64,000 nt of DNA from Citrobacter gillenii (GTDB lineage Bacteria > Pseudomonadota > Gammaproteobacteria > Enterobacterales > Enterobacteriaceae): contig NZ_SUQN01000006.1 of NCBI RefSeq assembly GCF_013337685.1, positions 248,001 to 312,000 on the forward strand, read 5' to 3'. Below the pieces are notes generated by a model. It searched no databases. It was not told the DNA's origin and saw only the letters and a list, made by a program, of their open reading frames with translations. Of this stretch, positions 47,365 to 57,652 are shown piece by piece (within the stretch, counting starts at the first letter, position 1; each line of letters begins with the position of its first letter). The translations under genes and the position numbers were made by a program.

Positions 47365-48852
47365 TTACAACGTTACGCCACTTTTGAAAATAGCCAGCTC
47401 ACGGAAGTCATTACGTTCGTTACAGGTCGGTTTACCATTAGCAAACTCGACGATGGTATCGACAAACTCATTCAGCAGTTGAGGCATGGCTTTACCGTGG
47501 ATCAGCTGTCCCGCATCAAAATCGATCCAGTGCTTTTTCTTCGCCGCCAGCTCGCTGTTCGTGGCAATTTTCACCGTCGGTACAAAGCCGCCGTAAGGCG
47601 TGCCTCGACCGGTACTGAATAGCACCATATGGCAGCCAGCACCCGCCAGCGCGCTGGTGGCAACGGCGTCGTTCCCCGGCGCGCTTAACAGATTCAGACC
47701 GTGCGTTTTTAGCCGTTCACCGTAACGCAATACATCGACAACCTGGCTGGAACCCGCTTTCTGCGTGCAGCCCAGTGATTTATCTTCCAGCGTGGTGATG
47801 CCCCCCGCCTTGTTACCCGGTGACGGGTTCTCATAAATCGGCTGGTCGTGGGCAATGAAGTACTGCTTGAAGTCATTGACCATCGTCACCAGCTTACCAA
47901 ACGTCTCTTCGTCACGGCAATGGCTCATCAGCAGTTGCTCAGCGCCAAACATTTCCGGAACTTCGGTCAGCACGGTGGTGCCACCGTTGGCAATCACATA
48001 GTCGGAGAAACGTCCCAGCATCGGGTTAGCCGTGATGCCGGACAGGCCGTCAGACCCGCCGCATTCCAGACCAAACTTCAGCTCGCCCAGTTTACCTGGC
48101 TCACGCTTATCGTGGCGCATCACGTTGTACAACTGATGGAGATGTTCGATTCCCGCCTCCACTTCGTCTTCCTGATGTTGGCAGACCATGAAGTGCACGC
48201 GTTCAGGATCGAACTCGCCCAACGTTTCGCGGAAGGCATCCACCTGGTTGTTTTCACAACCAAGCCCCACCACCAGCACCGCCCCCGCGTTCGGGTGACG
48301 CACCATGTTTTGCAGCATGGTGCGGGTGTTGATGTGATCGTCACCCAGCTGCGAGCAGCCGTAGGTGTGGCTGAAAAGATGAACGCCATCGATGCCTTCA
48401 GCATCGTTGGTCTCTTTCAGGAAGCGGGTCTGCATCTGACGCGCCATGGCGTTAACGCAGCCGACGGTCGGCAGGATCCACAGTTCGTTACGCACCCCGA
48501 CATCACCGTTGGCACGACGGTAGATCTGCACATCGCGATCTGCCGGTTGTACCTCAGGTTCCTGAAAGTCGGGTTGATAGCTATATTCATCCAGATCGCT
48601 CAGATTGGTGCGCGTATTGTGAGCATGGATATGTTCACCCGCCGCAATATCCGCCAGAGCATGGCCAATCGGCAGGCCATATTTAATGACGTTCTCACCC
48701 TGAGCAATATCGCTCAAGGCAAATTTGTGTCCACGTACAACGTCCTGTCGTAGCGTTACGGTATGGTTATCTACACTAACCTGCGTGCCTTGCGCCAGAT
48801 CGGCCAGCGCAACCGCAACGTTATCCAGCGTATGGATCTTGATGTATTGCAT
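47365..48852 (-). CDS. uxaA: altronate dehydratase
   Basis: A 495-residue UxaA-family dehydratase converting D-altronate to 2-keto-3-deoxygluconate in galacturonate catabolism. The first 95 residues form the SAF-like domain, and the large catalytic part contains conserved Cys (Gly-Cys-Ser-Gln-Leu-Gly-Asp, Gly-Leu-Gly-Cys-Glu-Asn-Asn, Glu-Cys-Gly-Gly-Ser-Asp) that bind iron. Length equals E. coli. It begins 13 bases after uxaC, forming the uxaCA operon under ExuR control. Confidence 0.95.
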   Translation of the reverse strand: MQYIKIHTLDNVAVALADLAQGTQVSVDNHTVTLRQDVVRGHKFALSDIAQGENVIKYGLPIGHALADIAAGEHIHAHNTRTNLSDLDEYSYQPDFQEPEVQPADRDVQIYRRANGDVGVRNELWILPTVGCVNAMARQMQTRFLKETNDAEGIDGVHLFSHTYGCSQLGDDHINTRTMLQNMVRHPNAGAVLVVGLGCENNQVDAFRETLGEFDPERVHFMVCQHQEDEVEAGIEHLHQLYNVMRHDKREPGKLGELKFGLECGGSDGLSGITANPMLGRFSDYVIANGGTTVLTEVPEMFGAEQLLMSHCRDEETFGKLVTMVNDFKQYFIAHDQPIYENPSPGNKAGGITTLEDKSLGCTQKAGSSQVVDVLRYGERLKTHGLNLLSAPGNDAVATSALAGAGCHMVLFSTGRGTPYGGFVPTVKIATNSELAAKKKHWIDFDAGQLIHGKAMPQLLNEFVDTIVEFANGKPTCNERNDFRELAIFKSGVTL

Positions 48853-48865
48853 ATCAACCCGGACC

Positions 48866-50386
<1,521 letters not shown>

Positions 50387-50491
50387 AATGGCGACAAAAA
50401 AATTACTCTCAAAGAGGTAAATCTTACGCCAGCCCGCGCCAGCACTGGCTTTGCTGAATCGAAATAATGACCACACGAAGATTCACACTTT

Positions 50492-50507
50492 TGTGATGGC
50501 ACTCACC
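50492..50507. promoter_or_regulatory. CRP site in the exuT upstream region
   Basis: TGTGATGGCACTCACC is a near-consensus CRP dyad (TGTGA-N6-TCACc), 245 bases upstream of the exuT ATG and 214 from uxaC. Confidence 0.7.
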
Positions 50508-50573
50508 TTTTAAAGCTGTATGACAAGTTATCTTTTTGCCGTCGCAATACATAAGCCGACGGAATGCAAATTA

Positions 50574-50591
50574 CCGATGGTCCACCATCGG
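50574..50591. promoter_or_regulatory. probable ExuR operator of exuT
   Basis: CCGATGGT-CC-ACCATCGG is a perfect 18-bp palindrome with the ATGGT-NN-ACCAT core of ExuR/UxuR boxes, 160 bases before exuT and downstream of the CRP site. A related half-conserved TGGTATAACA lies before exuR at 52143-52152. Confidence 0.68.
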
Positions 50592-50751
50592 ATTGACCGG
50601 TACGGAAACCGAATTAGCACGATTCTTGAAATGGCAAAGTTCGGGGAGTACCGGTTTTTTTCGGTCACCCCTTTCGTAAAAAGAACATCCTCCGCCCTAC
50701 ACAGGAAGATGACCGCTCGTTCGCGGAAATAACAAAACGATGAGGTTTTAC

Positions 50752-52053
50752 ATGCGTAAAATTAAAGGGTTACGTTGGTATATGATCGCACTGGTGACGC
50801 TTGGCACCGTGCTGGGTTACCTGACGCGTAACACTGTGGCGGCAGCTGCGCCAACGCTGATGGAAGAGTTACACATCTCCACTCAACAGTATTCCTATAT
50901 CATCGCAGCGTACTCTGCTGCTTACACCGTTATGCAACCCGTTGCTGGCTACGTTCTGGACGTGCTGGGAACAAAAATAGGTTACGCGATGTTCGCCGTT
51001 CTGTGGGCCGTCTTCTGTGGCGCGACTGCACTGGCTGGAAGCTGGGGTGGACTGGCGCTGGCGCGAGGCGCGGTCGGTGCAGCTGAAGCGGCGATGATCC
51101 CAGCGGGTCTGAAAGCCAGCTCGGAGTGGTTCCCGGCCAAAGAGCGCTCCATTGCCGTCGGTTACTTTAACGTCGGTTCCTCTATTGGCGCGATGATTGC
51201 ACCGCCGCTGGTAGTCTGGGCCATCGTGATGCACAGCTGGCAGATGGCGTTCATTATCTCTGGTGTCCTGAGCTTCATCTGGGCCATGTGCTGGCTTGTG
51301 TTTTACAAACACCCACGCGATCAGAAAAAACTGTCCGACGAAGAACGTGATTACATTCTCAACGGCCAGGAATCACAGCATAAAAACGGCACGGCGAAGA
51401 AAATGTCCGTCGCGCAGATCCTGCGTAACCGCCAGTTCTGGGGCATTGCACTGCCGCGTTTCCTGGCAGAGCCGGCCTGGGGTACCTTTAACGCCTGGAT
51501 CCCGCTGTTCATGTTTAAAGTTTACGGCTTTAACCTGAAAGAAATTGCCATGTTCGCCTGGATGCCCATGCTGTTTGCTGACCTCGGCTGTATCGTTGGT
51601 GGGTATCTGCCGCCGCTGTTCCAGCGCTGGTTCGGCGTCAACCTGATTGTGTCACGTAAAATGGTCGTCACCATGGGCGCATTCCTGATGATTGGCCCGG
51701 GCATGATTGGTCTGTTTACCAGCCCGTATATTGCCATCGCGCTGCTGTGCGTCGGGGGCTTTGCTCACCAGGCCCTGTCCGGTGCGCTGATCACCCTCTC
51801 TTCTGACGTCTTTGGTCGTAATGAAGTGGCTACAGCGAACGGTCTGACCGGGATGTCTGCCTGGCTGGCAAGCACCCTGTTTGCGCTGGTCGTGGGCGCC
51901 CTGGCTGACACCATCGGCTTTAGCCCACTGTTTGCGGTACTGGCAGTATTCGACCTGCTCGGTGCGTTAGTCATCTGGACGGTGCTGCAAAACAAACCGG
52001 CCAGCGAGCTCGACTCGGGACCGCAAACCGGCGATCCCGCACCACAAAGTTGA
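50752..52053 (+). CDS. exuT: hexuronate transporter
   Basis: A 433-residue major facilitator of the anion:cation symporter family, importing galacturonate and glucuronate with protons. Twelve hydrophobic helices are visible, with Gly-Tyr-Val-Leu-Asp-Val-Leu-Gly-Thr-Lys between helices 2 and 3. Almost identical to E. coli ExuT except at the C-terminal tail. ATG at 50752 has GAGG six bases upstream. A strong terminator separates it from exuR, which also has its own promoter region. Confidence 0.95.
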   Translation: MRKIKGLRWYMIALVTLGTVLGYLTRNTVAAAAPTLMEELHISTQQYSYIIAAYSAAYTVMQPVAGYVLDVLGTKIGYAMFAVLWAVFCGATALAGSWGGLALARGAVGAAEAAMIPAGLKASSEWFPAKERSIAVGYFNVGSSIGAMIAPPLVVWAIVMHSWQMAFIISGVLSFIWAMCWLVFYKHPRDQKKLSDEERDYILNGQESQHKNGTAKKMSVAQILRNRQFWGIALPRFLAEPAWGTFNAWIPLFMFKVYGFNLKEIAMFAWMPMLFADLGCIVGGYLPPLFQRWFGVNLIVSRKMVVTMGAFLMIGPGMIGLFTSPYIAIALLCVGGFAHQALSGALITLSSDVFGRNEVATANGLTGMSAWLASTLFALVVGALADTIGFSPLFAVLAVFDLLGALVIWTVLQNKPASELDSGPQTGDPAPQS

Positions 52054-52085
52054 CCTGACTCAATCACCAACGAAATACGTTCAAA

Positions 52086-52111
52086 GCCGCCAGCGTTCTG
52101 GCGGCTTTTTT
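52086..52111 (+). terminator. intrinsic terminator between exuT and exuR
   Basis: GCCGCCAG and CTGGCGGC pair around CGTT, followed by six T, 33 bases after the exuT stop. Confidence 0.9.
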
Positions 52112-52142
52112 ATCGTCACAAGTGGAGCCAAATTCGCAAAAG

Positions 52143-52152
52143 TGGTATAACA
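52143..52152. promoter_or_regulatory. possible ExuR autoregulatory half-conserved box
   Basis: TGGTATAACA resembles the TGGTATACCA core of ExuR/UxuR operators and lies 34 bases before the exuR ATG. One mismatch breaks the symmetry, so this is tentative. Confidence 0.45.
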
Positions 52153-52185
52153 AATAGAGTCTGCCGTATCATGCCTGGAGCGCAT

Positions 52186-52962
52186 ATGGAAATCACCGAA
52201 CCACGACGTTTGTACCAACAACTTGCTGCCGATCTGAAGGCGCGCATTGAGCAGGGTGTTTACCTGGTGGGTGAAAAACTTCCCGCCGAGCGCTTTATCG
52301 CCGATGAAAAGAACGTCAGCCGTACCGTGGTCCGTGAAGCCATTATCATGCTCGAGGTTGAGGGCTACGTTGAGGTGCGTAAAGGATCCGGGATCCACGT
52401 CATCTCTAACCAGCCAAAACACTACGTCGCGCCAGATGCCAATCTTGAGTTTGCCAGCTACGGTCCATTTGAACTGCTGCAGGCACGCCAGCTTATAGAG
52501 AGCAATATTGCCGAGTTTGCCGCCACCCAAGTGACCAAACAGGACATCATGAAACTGATGGAAATCCAGGAGAAGTCGCGCAACGAAAAAAGCTTCCGTG
52601 ACTCCGAGTGGGATCTCCAGTTCCATGTGCAAGTGGCGCTGGCAACGCAAAATACCGCACTGGCGGCAATTGTTGAAAAAATGTGGACTCAGCGTGTCCA
52701 CAACCCGTACTGGAAGAAATTGCACGATCACATCGACCTGCGCACGGTAGATAACTGGTGCGATGACCATGACCAGATCCTACGGGCATTAATCCGTAAA
52801 GATCCTCATGCTGCCAAACTGGCGATGTGGCAGCACCTTGAGAACACCAAACAGATGCTGTTTAACGAAACCAGCGATGATTTTGAGTTCAACGCCGACC
52901 GTTATCTTTTTACCGATAATCCGGTGGTTCATCTGGATACGGCCGCTAACGGGGCAAAATAA
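52186..52962 (+). CDS. exuR: hexuronate regulon repressor (GntR/FadR family)
   Basis: A 258-residue GntR-type repressor of exuT, uxaCA and related genes, inactivated by hexuronates. The N-terminal winged helix (Leu-Pro-Ala-Glu-Arg-Phe-Ile-Ala, Ser-Arg-Thr-Val-Val-Arg-Glu-Ala) is at residues 35-60. The FCD domain with metal-type His/Asp residues fills the rest. ATG at 52186 gives the E. coli start Met-Glu-Ile-Thr-Glu-Pro. A stem-loop follows the stop. Confidence 0.95.
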   Translation: MEITEPRRLYQQLAADLKARIEQGVYLVGEKLPAERFIADEKNVSRTVVREAIIMLEVEGYVEVRKGSGIHVISNQPKHYVAPDANLEFASYGPFELLQARQLIESNIAEFAATQVTKQDIMKLMEIQEKSRNEKSFRDSEWDLQFHVQVALATQNTALAAIVEKMWTQRVHNPYWKKLHDHIDLRTVDNWCDDHDQILRALIRKDPHAAKLAMWQHLENTKQMLFNETSDDFEFNADRYLFTDNPVVHLDTAANGAK

Positions 52963-52976
52963 GCGTTCTCATATTC

Positions 52977-52998
52977 ACAGGCGCGCCAGGGCGCCTGT
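52977..52998 (+). terminator. stem-loop after exuR
   Basis: ACAGGCGC and GCGCCTGT pair around GCCAGG, followed by only three T; probable exuR terminator. Confidence 0.65.
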
Positions 52999-53312
52999 TT
53001 CTGACGCTCGGTAAGCATTAGGTATAAAGTGTCAGCCTGTGTAAATCCTCTCGCCACCCTCCTTTGCGATAAGCAAAATCACGGTTCAGCGACCGTAATT
53101 TCTATAACGGACTACGTTGACCTTTGTTACAATTACATGCGTTTTGAATTTTTGTGTATCAGTGCTTGCTTACTTTGCAACTTAACAGGGAACAGTTCAG
53201 GCCGTGAATTTGTGTCAGACCGCGATACATGCAAAAAAAGATCAATAATATTGCGGCGTTACAAACTCCAGAAAACCGGCATGACGACAACCGATTTCTC
53301 CAGGAATACTGA
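52999..53312. other. yqjA upstream region
   Basis: About 310 bp without a credible gene. In E. coli yqjAB is part of the CpxR regulon; I looked for a GTAAA-N5-GTAAA box and found no convincing copy. Confidence 0.4.
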
Positions 53313-53975
53313 ATGGAACTACTGACTCAATTACTGAATGCCTTGTGGGCTCAGGATTTTGAAACTCTGGCCAATCCGTCGATGATTGGCATGCTGTATT
53401 TTGTCCTGTTTACCATTTTGTTTCTGGAAAACGGGCTGCTTCCTGCGGCCTTTTTACCTGGTGACAGCTTACTGGTGCTGGTCGGCGTGCTTATTGCTAA
53501 AGGCGCAATGGGCTTTCCACAAACGGTGCTGCTCCTCACCACCGCGGCCAGCCTCGGCTGTTGGGTCAGCTACATTCAGGGACGATGGCTGGGGAATACC
53601 CGCATCGTGCAAAACTGGCTTTCTCATCTTCCCGCGCATTATCATCAGCGCGCGCACCATCTGTTCCATAAACATGGCCTGTCTGCGTTGCTGGTCGGGC
53701 GATTCATTGCCTTCGTCAGAACGCTGCTGCCGACCATTGCAGGACTCTCCGGCCTGAACAATGCGCGCTTTCAGTTCTTCAACTGGATGAGCGGACTGCT
53801 GTGGGTCTTGATCCTGACGTCACTCGGTTATCTGCTGGGCAAAACGCCGGTGTTCCTCAAGTACGAAGATCAGTTAATGTCGTGCCTGATGCTGCTTCCC
53901 GTTGTTTTACTGGTGTTTGGCCTCGCCGGTTCACTGGTTGTTTTATGGAAAAAGAAATACGGGAACCGGGGATAA
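53313..53975 (+). CDS. yqjA: DedA-family membrane protein YqjA
   Basis: A 220-residue inner-membrane protein of the DedA/VTT family with four to five hydrophobic segments. It carries the family motifs [13 protein letters not shown] and [12 protein letters not shown]. In E. coli it supports proton-dependent pH tolerance and drug resistance, overlapping with YghB. Length equals E. coli. yqjB starts three bases after its stop, so they form an operon. Confidence 0.94.
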   Translation: MELLTQLLNALWAQDFETLANPSMIGMLYFVLFTILFLENGLLPAAFLPGDSLLVLVGVLIAKGAMGFPQTVLLLTTAASLGCWVSYIQGRWLGNTRIVQNWLSHLPAHYHQRAHHLFHKHGLSALLVGRFIAFVRTLLPTIAGLSGLNNARFQFFNWMSGLLWVLILTSLGYLLGKTPVFLKYEDQLMSCLMLLPVVLLVFGLAGSLVVLWKKKYGNRG

Positions 53976-53978
53976 ATT

Positions 53979-54362
53979 ATGCTGCTACCACGCATAACGC
54001 TCCGACGATTGGCCTGGACAACCACCTTTATCCTGTTTTTAGGCGCGCTTATCCTGACCTGGTCTGCCATTCGTCAGCAGGAGTCGACGCTAGCCATTCG
54101 CGCCGTTAATCAGGGCGCCAGCATGCCAGACGGTTTTTCTATCTGGCATCATCTGGATGCCAACGGTATTCGCTTTAAAAGCATTACCCCGCAAAATGAT
54201 GCGCTGCTGATCACCTTTGATTCCAGCGCGCAAAGCGCAGCCGCGAAGGTCGTTCTCGACAGAACGTTGCCGCATGGCTTCGTCATCGCCCAACAGGATG
54301 ATGATAATCAGGCAGTGCAGTGGTTATCACGTTTGCGTGATAACCCACACCGTTTTGGTTAA
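53979..54362 (+). CDS. mzrA: conserved protein YqjB (MzrA-type membrane connector)
   Basis: A 127-residue protein with one N-terminal membrane segment (about residues 11-31) and a periplasmic domain. It corresponds to E. coli YqjB, renamed MzrA, which connects CpxA and EnvZ/OmpR signalling. The start lies three bases after yqjA. Identification rests on position, length and topology. Confidence 0.88.
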   Translation: MLLPRITLRRLAWTTTFILFLGALILTWSAIRQQESTLAIRAVNQGASMPDGFSIWHHLDANGIRFKSITPQNDALLITFDSSAQSAAAKVVLDRTLPHGFVIAQQDDDNQAVQWLSRLRDNPHRFG

Positions 54363-54509
54363 CTTCCAGGAATCTGAATTATTTCACCCACTTTGGTGAT
54401 TTCGCCGTTTAGTGCCTATGATTAATAAGCTGGGTTTATGGCCCACGCTTTTTTATCTGGAGCAACGACCCTCGCGTTACCGGGTCGAATCACAATGGAA
54501 GGTTCAAGT

Positions 54510-54878
54510 ATGAAATACCGCATCGCTTTGGCTGTTACCCTTTTCGCTCTCAGTGCCAGCAGCTACGCCAACACCCTCTGTCAGGAAAAAGAACACGATA
54601 TTCAGCGGGAGATTAGCTATGCCGAAAAGCACAACAATCAGAGTCGTATCAACGGCCTGAACAAGGCCCTGAGCGAAGTCCGGGCCAATTGTTCTGACAG
54701 CAAGCTACGTGCCGAGCATCAGAAAAAAATTGAAGAACAGAAAGATGAGATCGCCGAGCGTAAACGTGATCTCGCCGAGGCGAAACAAAAAGGCGATACA
54801 GATAAAATCACCAAACGCGAGCGCAAGCTTGCCGAAGCTCAGACTGAACTGAAAGAACTCGAGTCACGCGATTACTAA
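54510..54878 (+). CDS. yqjC: periplasmic coiled-coil protein YqjC (DUF1090)
   Basis: A 122-residue exported protein. A signal peptide ends after Ser-Tyr-Ala (about residue 20). The mature part has two Cys (near 24 and 59) and a long charged coiled coil with heptads rich in Glu, Lys and Ala. It matches DUF1090 protein YqjC. The open frame extends 24 codons upstream, but ATG at 54510 supplies the signal peptide. It heads yqjCDEK. Confidence 0.9.
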   Translation: MKYRIALAVTLFALSASSYANTLCQEKEHDIQREISYAEKHNNQSRINGLNKALSEVRANCSDSKLRAEHQKKIEEQKDEIAERKRDLAEAKQKGDTDKITKRERKLAEAQTELKELESRDY

Positions 54879-54911
54879 GTACGGTAACGACCCACTCACC
54901 TGGAGAAAACT

Positions 54912-55217
54912 ATGTCAAAAGATAATGCTACGGAACACCTGCGCGCTGAGCTGAAATCCCTTGCGGATACGCTTGAAGAGGTACTGAGCTCCTCTGGCGA
55001 TAAGTCGAAAGAAGAGTTGAGTAAAATTCGCAGTAAAGCAGAACGCGCGCTGAAAGAGAGCCGCAATCGCCTGGGTGAAACCAGCGATGTGATTGCTAAG
55101 CAAACTCGCGAAGCCGCGGCAAAAGCCGACAACTACGTACGCGAAAATCCATGGACAGGCGTTGGTATTGGCGCTGCGGTCGGCGTGGTGCTTGGCGTAC
55201 TGCTGTCGCGCCGCTAA
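54912..55217 (+). CDS. yqjD: membrane-anchored ribosome-binding protein YqjD
   Basis: A 101-residue ElaB/YgaM/YqjD (DUF883) protein. A charged helical N-terminal region is followed by the conserved Val-Arg-Glu-Asn-Pro-Trp motif and a C-terminal Gly-rich membrane helix ending Leu-Leu-Ser-Arg-Arg. In E. coli it binds 70S and 100S ribosomes at the membrane in stationary phase. GGAG precedes the ATG. yqjE begins two bases after the stop. Confidence 0.94.
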   Translation: MSKDNATEHLRAELKSLADTLEEVLSSSGDKSKEELSKIRSKAERALKESRNRLGETSDVIAKQTREAAAKADNYVRENPWTGVGIGAAVGVVLGVLLSRR

Positions 55218-55219
55218 CA

Positions 55220-55615
55220 ATGGCGGACTCCGATCACGCACAAGGTCCAGGCAAAAACGTACTGGGTATCGGACAACGGATCATCACGATCCTCGTCGAG
55301 ATAGTTGAGACCCGGTTACGTCTGGCCGTTGTTGAACTGGAAGAGGAAAAAGCCAACCTCTTTCAGCTACTGCTGATGCTGGGGCTAACCATGCTGTTCG
55401 CAGCATTTGGCCTGATGAGCCTGATGGTGCTTATCATCTGGGCCATTGACCCTCAGTACCGTCTCAACGCGATGATAGCCACCACCGTTGTGCTGTTGCT
55501 TCTGGCGCTCATTGGCGGGATATGGACGCTACGTAAAGCCCGTAAGTCAACGCTGTTACGTCATACCCGCCATGAACTTGCTAACGACAGGCAGGCCCTG
55601 GAGGATGATGCATAA
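55220..55615 (+). CDS. yqjE: inner-membrane protein YqjE
   Basis: A 131-residue holin-like protein (phage-holin superfamily III, DUF1469 group) with two membrane helices at about 50-75 and 85-105. It begins two bases after yqjD and overlaps the yqjK start by one base, so the four small genes are tightly coupled. ATG at 55220 was chosen over the upstream open part, which overlaps yqjD. Function is unknown, presumably envelope-related. Confidence 0.9.
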   Translation: MADSDHAQGPGKNVLGIGQRIITILVEIVETRLRLAVVELEEEKANLFQLLLMLGLTMLFAAFGLMSLMVLIIWAIDPQYRLNAMIATTVVLLLLALIGGIWTLRKARKSTLLRHTRHELANDRQALEDDA

Positions 55616-55914
55616 TGAGCAGTAAAGTCGAACGCGAAAAACGTAAGGCGCTGCTGCTTAGTCAGATCCAGCAGCAACGGCTGGATCTGACCGCCACCCG
55701 CCGCGACTGGCTGGAGGTCACTGCTGCATACGATCGCGGCTGGAACACGCTGTTGAACCTGCGCTCGTGGATACTGGTTGGCAGCAGCATCATAGCCGTT
55801 CGTACTATTCGCCACCCAAATATGCTCGTCCGTTGGGCCAAACGCGGCTTTAGCGTCTGGAGCGCCTGGCGACTGGTCAAAGCGACCATCAGACAGCAGC
55901 AACTGCGCGGTTAA
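55615..55914 (+). CDS. yqjK: conserved protein YqjK
   Basis: A 99-residue basic protein of the YqjK family, with a charged N-terminus (Val-Glu-Arg-Glu-Lys-Arg-Lys), a Gln/Arg-rich helix and a weakly hydrophobic stretch near 48-64. The ATG shares its A with the yqjE stop (TAATG). It ends the yqjCDEK cluster. No function known. Confidence 0.88.
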   Translation: MSSKVEREKRKALLLSQIQQQRLDLTATRRDWLEVTAAYDRGWNTLLNLRSWILVGSSIIAVRTIRHPNMLVRWAKRGFSVWSAWRLVKATIRQQQLRG

Positions 55915-56132
55915 TCTCTTCTGTTCTCCCCACGTAGGCCTGATGGCAAGGCCTACTTCATTCTATCACCCCCCTTCACTCAAAATTTTTGAAAAATACT
56001 GACAGTTTTCCTTGCTAACAATTGTCATTCGTCACGTTTATGATTCTCTCCATCGACAGCAACAACGCCCTATACAGCGTTAATGCAACAAAAAACAAAA
56101 TCAGCCGCCTGAGTGGTTTCCTGGAGAGTACG

Positions 56133-56525
56133 ATGAAAAAATTAGAAGATGTTGGTGTACTGGTAGCACGCATTCTGATGCCAATCCTGTTTATTTCTGC
56201 AGGCTGGGGAAAAATCAGCGGATATGCGGGTACCCAACAATATATGGAAGCCATGGGCGTTCCGGGGTTCATGTTACCGCTGGTTATTCTGCTTGAGTTC
56301 GGCGGCGGCCTGGCCATTCTGTTCGGCTTCCTGACCCGTACTACCGCGCTGTTTACCGCAGGCTTCACGGTGCTGACCGCGTTCATCTTCCACAGCAACT
56401 TTGCGGAAGGGATGAACTCGCTGATGTTCATGAAAAACTTAACCATCGCAGGCGGTTTCCTGCTGCTGGCTATCACCGGTCCAGGCGCATTCAGCATTGA
56501 CCGCGTACTGAATAAAAAGTGGTAA
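56133..56525 (+). CDS. yqjF: DoxX-family membrane protein YqjF
   Basis: A 130-residue DoxX/SURF4-type inner-membrane protein with four helices (Ala-Arg-Ile-Leu-Met-Pro-Ile-Leu-Phe-Ile-Ser-Ala-Gly-Trp-Gly-Lys). In E. coli its promoter responds to nitrotoluene breakdown products through YhaJ, whose gene lies 2.3 kb downstream here. The frame runs 37 codons upstream, but ATG at 56133 has GAGAG and matches E. coli. Confidence 0.92.
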   Translation: MKKLEDVGVLVARILMPILFISAGWGKISGYAGTQQYMEAMGVPGFMLPLVILLEFGGGLAILFGFLTRTTALFTAGFTVLTAFIFHSNFAEGMNSLMFMKNLTIAGGFLLLAITGPGAFSIDRVLNKKW

Positions 56526-56551
56526 GCAAGCTATACTAAACGCATCAAAAA

Positions 56552-56576
56552 GCGAGGAGACATCTCCTCGCTTTTG
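56552..56576. terminator. intrinsic terminator between yqjF and yqjG
   Basis: GCGAGGA and TCCTCGC pair around six bases, followed by TTTT, 26 bases after yqjF. Confidence 0.82.
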
Positions 56577-56596
56577 CTATCTGAGGAGGCAAAACC

Positions 56597-57583
56597 ATGG
56601 GACAACTTATTGACGGCGTCTGGCATGACACCTGGTATGACACAAAATCTACCGGGGGAAAATTTCAACGTTCTGCATCGGCTTTCCGTAACTGGCTCAC
56701 CGCGGATGGCGAACCTGGCCCGACCGGCACAGGCGGTTTTGCCGCCGAAAAAGACCGTTACCACCTGTACGTTTCCCTCGCCTGTCCGTGGGCGCATCGC
56801 ACGCTGATTCTACGCACGCTCAAAGGTCTGGAGCCATTTATCTCCGTTTCCGTTGTGCATCCGCTGATGCTAGAGAACGGCTGGACGTTTGATGATAATT
56901 TCCCGGCCGCCACGGGAGATACGCTCTACCAGCACGAGTTTCTCTATCAGCTCTATTTGCATGCCGACCCGCAGTACAGCGGCCGCGTCACCGTACCGGT
57001 GCTGTGGGATAAAAAGAATCACACCATCGTCAGTAATGAATCGGCGGAGATCATCCGCATGTTTAACACGGCGTTTGATGCACTGGGCGCCAAAGCCGGT
57101 GATTACTACCCGCCTGCCCTGCAAAGTAAAATTGACGAGCTGAACAGCTGGATTTATGACAACGTCAATAATGGCGTCTATAAAGCCGGTTTTGCCACCA
57201 GTCAGGAGGCATATGATGAGGCGGTTGATAAAGTGTTTCACTCACTGGCGCGACTGGAGCAGATTCTGGGTCAGCATCGCTATCTGACCGGTGACCAGTT
57301 GACCGAGGCAGATATTCGCCTGTGGACCACGCTGGTACGCTTTGATCCGGTGTATGTTACCCACTTCAAGTGCGATAAGCACCGCATCAGTGACTACCTG
57401 AATCTGTACGGTTTTCTGCGCGATATTTACCAGATGCCGGGCATTGCGGAGACCGTCAATTTTGACCATATCCGTCATCACTACTTCCGTAGCCACAAAA
57501 CCATCAATCCGACCGGTATTATTTCAATCGGGCCATGGCAGGATCTCAGCGAGCCACACGGACGAGACAGCCGTTTCGCATGA
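56597..57583 (+). CDS. yqjG: glutathionyl-hydroquinone reductase
   Basis: A 328-residue xi-class glutathione transferase that reduces glutathionyl-hydroquinones. The active-site Cys is in Ala-Cys-Pro-Trp-Ala-His-Arg near residue 63, and the C-terminal helical domain has Asp-Ile-Arg-Leu-Trp-Thr-Thr-Leu-Val-Arg-Phe. Length equals E. coli YqjG. GGAGG precedes the ATG. A structured inverted repeat follows the gene. Confidence 0.94.
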   Translation: MGQLIDGVWHDTWYDTKSTGGKFQRSASAFRNWLTADGEPGPTGTGGFAAEKDRYHLYVSLACPWAHRTLILRTLKGLEPFISVSVVHPLMLENGWTFDDNFPAATGDTLYQHEFLYQLYLHADPQYSGRVTVPVLWDKKNHTIVSNESAEIIRMFNTAFDALGAKAGDYYPPALQSKIDELNSWIYDNVNNGVYKAGFATSQEAYDEAVDKVFHSLARLEQILGQHRYLTGDQLTEADIRLWTTLVRFDPVYVTHFKCDKHRISDYLNLYGFLRDIYQMPGIAETVNFDHIRHHYFRSHKTINPTGIISIGPWQDLSEPHGRDSRFA

Positions 57584-57652
57584 TTTACACAGGTCCCTTT
57601 GGGGTAATGCCGATTAGTTAAGCATGTATGGCGAACATGTGATTTTTGCTCA

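Noticed and set aside
53029-53325. 98-codon frame upstream of yqjA
   Set aside because: Cys-rich, no ribosome site, overlaps the yqjA start; K-12 has no gene here.
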